Shown here: piece after piece, positions 57,101-64,000 of the stretch | Layout of the letters: every line of letters begins with the position of its first letter | Numbering within the stretch: the stretch's first letter is position 1 | Assembly: GCA_016490735.1 (NCBI GenBank) | Contig: JAEMWC010000009.1 | Location: 1,431,001 to 1,495,000, forward strand | From: Pachyseris speciosa | Taxonomy: Eukaryota; Cnidaria; Anthozoa; Scleractinia; Pachyseridae | Reading direction: 5' to 3' | Length of the DNA: 64,000 nucleotides | Notes under the pieces: model-generated | Databases searched by the model: none | Told to the model about the DNA's origin: nothing | The model's input: only the letters and a program-made list of their open reading frames with translations | Program-made: the position numbers and the translations under genes

Positions 57101-60100
57101 AATAAATCCCATAATTTCATTTAGTCTTTGTGAATTCATCACTTTAGGACTCTATTGTGAATGGGCTAAGCAGTTCTTTATACTGAATAAAATATGTTTC
57201 CTTGTACCCAAGATCTTTGCCATCCTCAAGTATTGAATTGAGCCAACAAAATTCAAAGGAATCACAAAGGCTTGACTCATCTGTCAATCCTGAGGAGTTA
57301 ACCAATCAGATGATAGAGCTGGATGACCCAAGTCAGACACTGGCTTCTTCTCTTCATGCTGTTGATATTCCAAGCTTTGTTGAGAGCCCCTCTGGTATGA
57401 CTAGTGCCAGTCCTTCTGACAAGGCTAACCGAAGAGGCATGGAAACAAGTTTTACCAGTCCTGTGCTTGGTGAGCAGAAAACTGATGTAATGGGACTAAT
57501 AACAAGTTTTATACGCAATGGGAATCTTTTCCTTTCCACATTATTTTGTTTTTTTTTGCTTTCCTTGGATTTGATCTCTACTATTTTTTGGTAGCCTGCA
57601 AAGCAAGCATTTCTGTGTGGTTTGTGAGTGCTAAAAAGACGATTCCGAATTTTGGATGCCCACGAAATGGGGTGAGAGCAAAAGAGAGATTGAAGGAGGG
57701 GGTTCTTTCTTTTGATCTCGCCCCATTTAGTGCGCATCCAAAATTCGGAAATTGGCCTTTTTAGTGCTCAAAAAACCACACGGAAATACTTGCTTTGCAG
57801 GCTAATTTTTCGGTGGAGGGGTAGTCTTCCATTTGGGAATCGAAAATGTTTTCTGACTTGGTCTCTGTTTTGAATAAATTGCCTTCGTTTACCACTGAAG
57901 TATAAACAAAGCCAAACAAGACCAGTTTATTCAGTGTCATACTATGTAACAGTCGAATCAAATAGAGGAAAACCTCAGGCTTTCCTTAAGTCCACGGCAG
58001 GGACAGTTAGACATGGATGTCAATTATCATTGCAGAAGTCTTAAAAACCCAAACAAATTTTTTTTGGTTTGATCAAACTACAGAGTAGGTAAATTTAATG
58101 TAATTTATTTTAATTTAATTTTATTAACAACCAGTAGCACAAAATAGAAGAAAATACAGTGAAAAGCCAATTAGCCAAAGCCAGGGGCTTATATGGTATA
58201 GGTCAATGGTGCAAGAATATTGTATACCAAGATCTGCTAAAAATGTTGAATTAAACAAAGAAAATACCTAAACCAAGGATTACTGGTTTTGATTTTTGTA
58301 GGAGAAAGTGCAAGTATTCTTGTGGAACGGAGGGCGGGGGAAGGTGAAACACACAATACAGACAAAGATATCTTTGCTGAGGAGGAAAACACTGGCAAGC
58401 AATCCAACCATGCCAGTTTATTACAGAGAAATGAACGCCAGTTCTATGATAACCTGCTGGTAAGAAAAAAAAATTTTTTTTTCTGCTTAAGAGTCAATGG
58501 TGGGGGTGTTACACGCACCAACTCCAACAAAATTTGGGCACAATTGTTGCAAGTTTTTGAATCACTTTACTTGATTACTAATAATCTATTTTGCTAAATT
58601 TGATCATCGATACACAACCTGCCTCACTTAGCTTTGCTACATGCGGGTTGTGTATTTTTTTTTTTTTCTAAATTGTATCTTTTAAATTATTGAAATAAAG
58701 TGAAAGTGCATTCGCTTTCAAAAATCTGCAACATGTTGCTGCAACAGAATGTTGCATTAAAAATCCGTCCTGTGTGCCATTTTACATGTGATGAGACAAC
58801 AATGTTGCGTTAAAAATCTGCTCCTGTAACCTCACCTTAACTGAATTAATTTTCTCACATTACATGTCTCTAATGATGTATACATTAATACCCTGACCCA
58901 TGCCCAATAATCCTTTCTGGAGGTGTAGTGTGTAGCGTAGCGTAGTGTAGCGTAGCATAGTGTAGGGTAATGTAGTGTAGTTTGTGTAATAAGTTGAATA
59001 GTTCACGCGTTGTGATTGGTTCTTAGCTATGATCTGTTAGAGGACAGATGCACAGACGCACAGATTACATCACCACCCACTTTTTTCCAGAAATGTGAAA
59101 ATAAACAAGTTTTTCGCTTGCATTTTGTTTCTTTATTAATATATAAAACAAATAGATTCCATGTTGCCATGCGTCTGTTCAGTAATAGATCACAGAAGAC
59201 GTCAAAATGTGGTAAAAACATCAGTGACACATTTGCCTGCGGCTCGTGTGCCACGTATTTGTTTTTACCACATTTTGACGTCATCTGTGATCTATTACTG
59301 AACAGACGCACGGCAACATGGAATCTATTAATTATTTTGTTAAGTAGAGCAGTGCAGTATGCTTCAGTGTGGTGTAGTGTAGTGTAGTGTAGTGCAGTGT
59401 AGTGTACAGCAGTGTGTAGTGTAGCATAGCGTAGGGAAGTGTAGTGTAGAACAGTGCAGTATGCTTCAGGGTGGTGTAGTGCAGTGTTGTGTTAAAGTGT
59501 AGTGTAGCATTAGTGTTTTGTTGTGTAGCATAGTGTGGTGTCACAGGGTTCCAGATAAGATTTTAAAGAATTCCATTGGGTCAAGTTTCCAGTGCTTCCA
59601 CCAAACCATTCTATTAATTTGTTGGCTCATGTAGCTAACCTTGTAGGGTTTTTGATCCAAGACCCCCTTCTTATTTGGAACACTGGTGTTGTGTAGCATA
59701 GTGTTGTGTACAGCAGTGCAGTATGCTTCAGTGTGGTGTGGTGTTGTAGAGTAGGGTGTGGCTTGGTGTGGTGTGGTATATTTTGACTTTAACAATGAGG
59801 TCTTTTTACCTCTCTTGCTGAACCCAAGGGCCAATCGCTCATATGAAAGTTGGCTGGACTGCCAAAAATTTCCATGTTTATTCTTTTTATTATTATTTAG
59901 AGCCAAGTAAAGAATATCCTTGATCAACAAGTGCAAGAATTAAATCCCTCAGAGATGCCTCCCCAGGAAAATGAACAAAATACCTTTGTCAATGTGCCAG
60001 ATGAGCCAACACGAGAGGAGGTCATCATGGCAACAATGAGAGAACTGGAAAAGATTAAAAACTCAACCCTTGGAACTGAAAATGTGGAATCTTCAAAGTA

Positions 60101-61522
60101 AGGACTTCTTCTTCTTTTTTTTTAACTTTGTCGTCAGTTCAACCCAAATCCAAGGCAGTTAGAATGAAATTCTTGTTTTCTAGCAGAACAATCATAAACA
60201 TGGTCTCCTTTGCAGCAGAGTTCTGGGATGTCACGCATGACATCCCAAAAAACAGCTGTGATGGAGACTATCATAAATGTGAAGTTCATGAAATGTAAAT
60301 GTGATGCTATTTTTATGTGCACTGTCATTCCATATGTGAAATTGATGTATGTTCAAAAAGTAAAGAAACTTGGTTGACACTTGGATGGTCAAAATGGTGT
60401 TCAAATGCTGCCTACATTGAGTCGGCATTATCAAGAAGTTCTATAAATTATTTGGAAGAGAAATGACAAGAACCAGCAACAGCATATCGTTCAAGCAGCT
60501 TCAACATGGTTCAACATTTCCAAGGAAATGTTTTGGATATAATGCCGGACCAACACTCAGGGTCTTTAAATAATTGAGGAGAAAGTACTGCCTTTGTAAT
60601 GACATCTGTAAATGTTTACACTTTCTAGTCTTCTCTGATAAGGATGATAAACCATAGGCCCCATCTCACAACACTTGTTCCTAATGATCTGTGGAACATG
60701 AAAGAACCCAATGTTCACAAGGAGTAGGGGACGTAGTTCCGGTGGTGTCGCCTGGTCTTTCACATATGATCAGTATCACATCATAATTATGTTGATCTAC
60801 ACATGTAAAGTGCATTTGACTACTACATCATTGAAAATGCGCCACACAAATTCATAAACGTTGTTGTTGTTGTTATAGAGAAGCTCCACCCAATTAATGT
60901 TTGGAGAACCATTTCACATTCTTACAATACTTTTGATGTTTTCAGAGCTCCTATAACTGCAAAGCAATGTCCTTTCCACAAATCAGCATCCCTGAGTGCC
61001 ATACCGGACCACCCGCACATCAACTATATGTCTTTCTCAGTGGATGAGACTCTGGATGAAGTCTTCAGTGAAACTGATCTCAAATACCTCACTGATAATC
61101 AACTGCAAGAGCTTCAACATATCAGCAGTCACCGCAAAAAGCATGGTCGTGAAAGGGCGGTTACTTTTAGTATATTACATGAGGGTGTGAGTGCTATGTC
61201 AAGAAAAGGGTCAGTAGAAAAAGACCACTTATGTGATTCAAGTTCTCTGACAGCCATGGACTACACTTGGAATAATCTATCCATGGCTACAAAGGATTAC
61301 TTGGGGAAATATTGCTTAGCTCCTCAAAAACTAAGTCATGTTGATGGCAATGCAACTAAGAAAGGGTCAGAAGTAATAAGTGAAAGAACAGGACAGCAAA
61401 TCTCCGTCACATCTCAGGGGTGTAGTGCCCCACCCTCTACCCCTAAGCCTACCAACAGGGGAGACAGTGATTCCCAGATTTTAGACATTACAAGACTCAA
61501 GAAACTTCCAAAGTTGTTTTGA
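41238..61522 (+). CDS. STIL: STIL centriolar assembly protein, 19 coding exons
   Basis: Coding exons: 41238-41299, 42167-42217, 42705-42816, 42912-42977, 43211-43278, 43869-44055, 44740-44872, 45440-45523, 46154-46240, 50362-50449, 51293-51355, 53449-53570, 54015-54141, 54784-56127, 56508-56758, 57213-57469, 58302-58459, 59901-60097, 60946-61522. Order and wording follow vertebrate [69 protein letters not shown] (the CPAP-binding PRxxPxP site, near residue 405), the short coiled coil [17 protein letters not shown] (PLK4/oligomerisation, ~865), AVDIPSF, the STAN region (MSFSVDET to [11 protein letters not shown]) and the terminal RLKKLPKLF. About 1344 residues against 1287 in human. STIL recruits SAS-6 under PLK4 control to start procentrioles. 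One flaw: exon 4 needs one extra base near 42775-42785 to join ...LAHRH to ECFLVGS. All other phases agree. Confidence 0.93.
41812..42165 (+). repeat. minisatellite in STIL intron, ~30-36-base unit
   Basis: About ten degenerate units of TTTCAAGGATCTTAATTCTC plus TTTCAACTTTTTCCCTC run up to the splice acceptor of the exon at 42167. The repeat itself supplies the polypyrimidine tract of that acceptor (CAACTTTTTCAG). Confidence 0.85.
43560..43765 (-). repeat. second tRNA-derived SINE type
   Basis: In minus sense the element opens with GTAGCTTAGTTGGTAC (A-box-like) and GGTTCAAGCCCC (B-box-like), about 45 bases apart, as in a tRNA head. The body is unlike the 27735/29773/50861 family. It lies in a STIL intron, antisense. 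The 3' limit is uncertain. Confidence 0.45.
44319..44524. mobile_element. MITE with 37-bp terminal repeats
   Basis: GCTTGGTGGAAAACTATGCT at the left end and its near-perfect complement at the right end define arms of ~37 bases. Because of the symmetry, both strands open with the same short frame (MLSGFLG), which is an artefact. It is in a STIL intron. Confidence 0.85.
46809..47200 (+). repeat. ATTCAACATTCAACT array, left arm
   Basis: About 20 variants of a 15-17 base unit (CATTCAACATTCAACTA and CGCATCATTCAACATTC alternating). The sequence from TGGCAAGCCAAATGTAGC through the array is mirrored at 49612-49955, making a long inverted repeat with a ~2.4 kb loop. Confidence 0.9.
47220..47290 (+). 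repeat. CGGACTG tandem repeat
   Basis: Units of GACTGCG repeat five to six times, followed by degenerate ones. A counterpart in reverse complement (GGCCCAGTCCGCAGTC) stands at about 49561-49600 beside the right arm. Confidence 0.75.
47760..48110 (+). mobile_element. foldback element, copy 1
   Basis: The left end reads GCACGTGTTATCGGCTTCCC and the right end, in reverse complement, GCACATGTCATCGTCATCGG then CTTCC. The middle repeats at 49225-49557 in the same orientation, including GGAGATGGATGTGATTCTTT-like and TCCTCAAGTTTGCTTGACTG phrases. It contains a C15 run near 47997. There is no frame. Confidence 0.75.
49225..49557 (+). mobile_element. foldback element, copy 2
   Basis: The ends GCACATGTCATCGGCTTCCC and GGGGAAGCCGATGACATGTG are perfect complements over 18 or more bases, and GGCCTACCAGGG pairs with CCCTGGTTAGCC inside. 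It is cleaner than copy 1. Confidence 0.85.
49612..49955 (-). repeat. ATTCAACATTCAACT array, right arm
   Basis: The reverse complement of the array and flank at 46809-47200 (GTTGAATGTTGAATGA units, then GCTACATTTGGCTTGCCAT). The two arms could pair in the STIL pre-mRNA over more than 300 bases. Confidence 0.9.
50861..51178 (+). repeat. tRNA-derived SINE, copy 3, with (ATT)n tail
   Basis: This is the most complete copy: head GATGGCGCAGTGGTGAGAGC, B box GGGTTCAATTCCCGG, body, then GCTATATAAGTTCTATATT and ~24 ATT units. It lies in sense orientation in a STIL intron. It fixes the family's 3' end, which the other two copies lack. Confidence 0.9.
51459..52123 (+). mobile_element. TTAA-bounded non-autonomous element, copy 2
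   Basis: Full-length relative of 35737-36402. It starts TTAAGATGATTCC and ends GGGGAATTACCTTAA. Its right TTAA (52120-52123) is at the same time the left end of the next element. Confidence 0.8.
52120..52646. mobile_element. second TTAA-bounded element in a chain
   Basis: The left end TTAAACACGGACACTGCCTA and the right end, in reverse complement TTTAAACAAGGACACTGCCT, form terminal repeats of about 25 bases. The left end opens at TTAA and the right end closes at TTTAAA. There is no transposase frame. It lies between STIL exons 51293-51355 and 53449-53570. Confidence 0.75.
52643..53095. mobile_element. 453-base near-perfect palindromic MITE
   Basis: The left half (to ~52857) and right half (from ~52881) are reverse complements over ~210 bases with few mismatches, with TTAAAGTG at both ends. 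The core (CTGACGTCACAAACT and its partner) is shared with the element at 33092-33493. The STIL transcript could form a very long hairpin here. Confidence 0.9.
53594..53927. mobile_element. MITE with GGGTGCTTAC ends
   Basis: The left end GGGTGCTTACCATTTGTCAG and the right end, in reverse complement GGGTGCTTACTATTGTCAGA, are terminal repeats extending ~35 bases through AAAAAT. Inside, TGGTAAGC words recur. A 125-codon frame across it is not conserved coding sequence. It lies in a STIL intron. Confidence 0.8.
56313..56345. repeat. short foldback in STIL intron
   Basis: TATGGACCGAGA and TCTCGGTCCATA flank CT, a 12-bp-arm hairpin following a T20 run. No larger element is visible. Confidence 0.7.
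57592..57804. mobile_element. Mutator-like MITE with 9-base target duplication
   Basis: TAGCCTGCAAAGCAAGCATT and its complement at the right end extend to arms of ~80 bases. The flanks ATTTTTTGG (57583-57591) and ATTTTTCGG (57805-57813) are a 9-base duplication with one change. It sits ~120 bases after the STIL exon ending at 57469. Confidence 0.85.
58925..59780 (+). repeat. TAGTGTAGCG-type satellite, interrupted
   Basis: Degenerate GTAGTGTAGTGTAG and GTAGCGTAGC units occur at 58925-58985, 59340-59545 and 59690-59780. They are separated by a palindromic element region (59000-59335) and by a unique ~140 base piece. Mirror frames of His-Tyr-Thr-Thr type on the minus strand are artefacts. It lies in a STIL intron. 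Confidence 0.8.
59151..59329. mobile_element. palindromic MITE with ~68-bp arms
   Basis: AATAGATTCCATGTTGCC at the left end matches in reverse complement at the right end. The arms include GTCTGTTCAGTAATAGATCA and GACGTCAAAATGTGGTAAAA. Only ~40 bases form the loop. Both strands open near-identical frames (MRLFSNRSQ), an artefact of symmetry. Confidence 0.85.
60722..60830 (+). repeat. fragment of the palindrome-arm family
   Basis: GTAGGGGACGTAGTTCC, GCCTGGTCTTTCA and GATCTACACATGTAAA occur in the same order as at 9770-9845 in the giant palindrome. This small piece in the last STIL intron shows that the arm sequence is dispersed over the genome. Confidence 0.65.
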
Positions 61523-62650
61523 CAAGAGTCAGTGCCAGCGAGGTACTGAGTGCCACATTAAAATTAATCACATTGTAAAAGCCCTCAAAGAAACTTCAAA
61601 CAGTCCAATCCACACTTGCACTTGTCCAGTGTGTCAAGGTCTCCCTATCACTCACTTTTCCTTTGGGCATTTCAGCATGAGCCCTCCCTGGGCTCTAGTG
61701 CTGTTTCTGTAAAATAACGATAAACAACTCACTTACAGTAGGGGGTGATGCCCCCTAAAGGATACAAATATTGTCACAATTTAAACTTGGAATAAAAAAA
61801 TAGAAAAAAAGTTGCCAAGTATTGACTCATCATGCATTGTCTAGCCACAAGATTCACATAACTGCTGCAGTTAAATAGAAATGTTAACTGTTCTTTTACT
61901 GAAACCACCAAAATATCTTAACTTGGATGAGAACATCAGAAAAAACTACTCAGCTCCCTGCCCTTGCTCCTTCTGTTGCAATCATGTTAACCTCACTTAA
62001 TTGTCAAGAGATAGCATTTGTCTTTTACAAGACAAGGGTTATGTGGCCACATGTGGATGATGATGATGAGATGTGATGTCATTTCTAAAACTGTCCACCA
62101 CAATGGATCCAACATTTTCCAATTTCTACCCAGTCACTAAAAACCTAATGAAGGATTACTGAAATAATCAAAATGAATAAACACAGCGTTATCAAACAAT
62201 TGCAACATTTTGCTTGAGATGCTTGATTTTCATGGAAGTATCACACTTAATTCAAAATATTTCAGGTTAAACTAAGTCCAAGAATAAGAATGAAGATCCA
62301 CTGAAAGCCCTGGCTTCCCTGCATAAAAGCAACAAAAGGTATTACCAAACAAGTTCTGATCTGTTGAAACAATAGGCAGATTTAGACAATACAACGTCCA
62401 ATCAGAATGTGTAAGCATGCAGAAAGGACTGAACGCAACCTCCGGTGCTCAATTTACTGCTCTGCCATTTGTGAAGTCGGTTTTTAGATCTGCACACTGT
62501 CGTCACAATGTCTTTGTTAAACCTGCCAAATGGAAAAAAAATCTAGCCCATTTCAACACGACGATTGTCATCTCTACTATATCTCTTTGGAGGAGAATCC
62601 TGTACGAATTTAATGCCCTAAATTCTTATCGCTGGTTGCTGTGTCTCAAA
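61523..62650. other. STIL 3' UTR and intergenic DNA
   Basis: AATAAA at 61791-61796, 269 bases past the STIL stop, is the likely poly(A) signal. After it no gene is seen; a 90-codon frame at 62417-62689 runs into a transposon end and is not supported. Confidence 0.5.
61791..61796 (+). terminator. STIL: poly(A) signal of STIL
   Basis: AATAAA, followed by an A/G-rich stretch, at a normal distance from the STIL stop codon. Confidence 0.6.
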
Positions 62651-62656
62651 TGTAAT

Positions 62657-63016
62657 CTATACCTGCCAAGTGTCACGCCTGCGGATTGAAAACCTCGATG
62701 TCACATACTCACGCCTGTGTTCCCATTTCTCACGCCTTGTAGAAACGTTAGAGCCATTACAGCATTGACTGACACATTTTGAAAAATTTATTAATTATTT
62801 AAAGAAACTGAAATCTATGAGAGAAAATAAAAGTCCATGTGAATGATCGACTTTCTCCGAATTCTATTTTTTTTTAAGACGGAGGTTTTCGAAACATCTT
62901 CAGAAGTCTTCAGAAAATCTTCGGACATCTTCAGATATCAGAGCCCTACGAAAAATCCTGGCACTCTCAGGAGAAAAATGTCACGCCTATAAATTAAAAA
63001 AAGTTGGCAGGCATAT
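62657..63016. mobile_element. MITE with TGCCAAC...GTCACGCC ends
   Basis: The left end CCTGCCAAGTGTCACGCCTG is matched in reverse complement at the right end by CCTGCCAAC and GGCGTGACATT. The interior has a repeated TCTTCAGA word (62898-62940). It lies between the convergent genes. Confidence 0.6.
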
Positions 63017-63035
63017 ATAATCCAACATACCAATC

Positions 63036-63041
63036 TTTATT
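63036..63041 (-). terminator. poly(A) signal for the minus-strand gene at the right edge
   Basis: TTTATT on the plus strand is AATAAA in minus sense, ~260 bases past the stop at 63300. Confidence 0.4.
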
Positions 63042-63299
63042 GAGGTTACCAAATACACTGAAAAATGTTTTCCAACACACTCTTCTTTGTTGTTTAATAG
63101 GCATTTACCGGAATAAATGACTTGATATGATCTGTACATAAATCCTAATGCACTTCTTGACACTATTTGAGTTTGTGTAGTAGAATCATCCACAGCATGT
63201 CTCTTCTGTTGATAAGTACATTCAACAAAATGTACCCAATTTTCTAAACTGTTTTTTCTAATTTTCTAAAAAATTTTCTAAACCAATTTTTTAATAATC

Positions 63300-63463
63300 C
63301 TACTGTCCATTGTTCTTTGTTTGTTCTTTCTTGACATAAGAACCCTTCATAGCATTAATAAGTTTGTTTGCCAGTTCGTGAACTGCTTCACATGAAGAGT
63401 CAATCAATCGATCAACAATTTCAGTGATACCTCCATCAACAAGAAGGGGAGTGTAGCGTTTCG
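63300..63463 (-). CDS. probable last exon of a ZYG11/ZER1-type gene
   Basis: In minus sense an acceptor CTCCTACAG precedes the coding text RYTPLLVDGGITEIVDRLID then SSCEAVHELANKLINAMKG, a Lys-rich end and the stop at 63300. The pattern (aromatic-rich start, LLxxGGI, then an ARM-like helix pair closing the protein) resembles the C-terminal end of ZYG11 and ZER1, leucine-rich-repeat/ARM substrate receptors of CUL2 ubiquitin ligases that read N-terminal glycine degrons. Only 54 codons are visible. The preceding exon is not securely found: a GTGAGT donor at 63627 has no recognised coding partner. It is tail to tail with STIL. Confidence 0.5.
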
Positions 63464-63864
63464 CTGTAGGAGAAAAAAATGCAAAGAAAATTAACTCCTG
63501 CTTGTCCATAAAGACAACTGCTACCTGTGAAAGAACTCTTCAGTTCTGGCCCTTACAGTCTCGCAATGCTGCTGTCATGTGTCCCATCAGCATAGCATTG
63601 CGTGACAAAGAGAGTGAGAACTCACCTATACCATACTGGGGGTAGCGAATGGTTCTTCGGAAAAATATGTCTTTTGTCAAACTTCACAGGTCTCGCCATC
63701 ATCTCAAATTTGTTTTTTTTTGCAACATTATCTTGGAGTCTCAATTTCTTTTGCAGACTAAAAAAGTCTCCAGTTCACAAAAAATATAATAATAAATTTA
63801 ATTATTAGTCCCACTGTCGCGCAAACTCTCGGATTTACCATTCGCCATTGATTATGCTTCAGGG

Positions 63865-63965
63865 GCACCCAACGAGCCAAATCAAGAAAAAGCTGTAGAA
63901 AGGCGTTTTTAAGCGTCTTATAGTGTTTGAAGTCTGTTTAAAGTGATGTTTTCATAAGCTAGAAG
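63865..63965 (-). repeat. inverted copy of the 13925-14040 repeat
   Basis: GGGGCACCCAACGAGCCAAATC and GTTTGAAGTCTGTTTAAAG are the reverse complement of phrases at 13940-14030. The element continues to or past the window edge. Confidence 0.7.
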
Positions 63966-64000
63966 AAGTTCATCTGTTCGGATTCCCTAGCTGAAATGTT

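Overview
The window is eukaryotic: genes are split by GT-AG introns, intergenic DNA is AT-rich, there are tRNA-derived SINEs and a very high load of short inverted-repeat DNA transposons. A MACPF protein with a cysteine-rich tail, class A GPCR relics of a style expanded in corals, THAP proteins, and a STIL orthologue of animal type together point to an anthozoan cnidarian, most likely a stony coral. Species cannot be fixed from the sequence.

Layout. 1-8.6 kb holds two decayed class A GPCR copies in opposite orientation, lying between two copies of a ~1.2 kb direct repeat, then a frameshifted THAP fragment next to 180 bp inverted repeats. 8.58-12.32 kb is one huge palindrome (arms ~1.79 kb, about 97% alike in the stretch compared, 167 bp spacer). 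12.3-22.6 kb is a segmentally duplicated MACPF neighbourhood: one nearly intact MACPF gene (17269-18735) with a single in-frame stop, and a second truncated copy split by a TTAA-flanked piggyBac-type element and a smaller MITE. 22.6-28.6 kb has repeats, a polypurine tract and one doubtful exon, but no convincing gene.

28.6-61.5 kb is the conserved part: a 9-exon THAP-domain gene on the minus strand (ATG 39126, stop 28642, 503 residues) and a STIL centriole-duplication gene on the plus strand (ATG 41238, stop 61522, about 1344 residues) are arranged head to head across a short promoter with E2F, CRE and CCAAT motifs. All splice phases in both models were checked by hand and agree, except for one 1-base frameshift in STIL exon 4. 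Their introns are packed with MITEs, SINEs, minisatellites and long hairpins. At the right edge (63300-63463, minus) is what looks like the last exon of a ZYG11/ZER1-type gene, tail to tail with STIL.

Working relations: STIL acts with PLK4, SAS-6 and CPAP in procentriole assembly. The THAP protein is a probable DNA-binding factor sharing its promoter. The MACPF and GPCR regions look like a fast birth-and-death zone in which duplication and transposon insertion have left broken copies. Percent identities and element boundaries are hand estimates from reading the sequence, not alignments.
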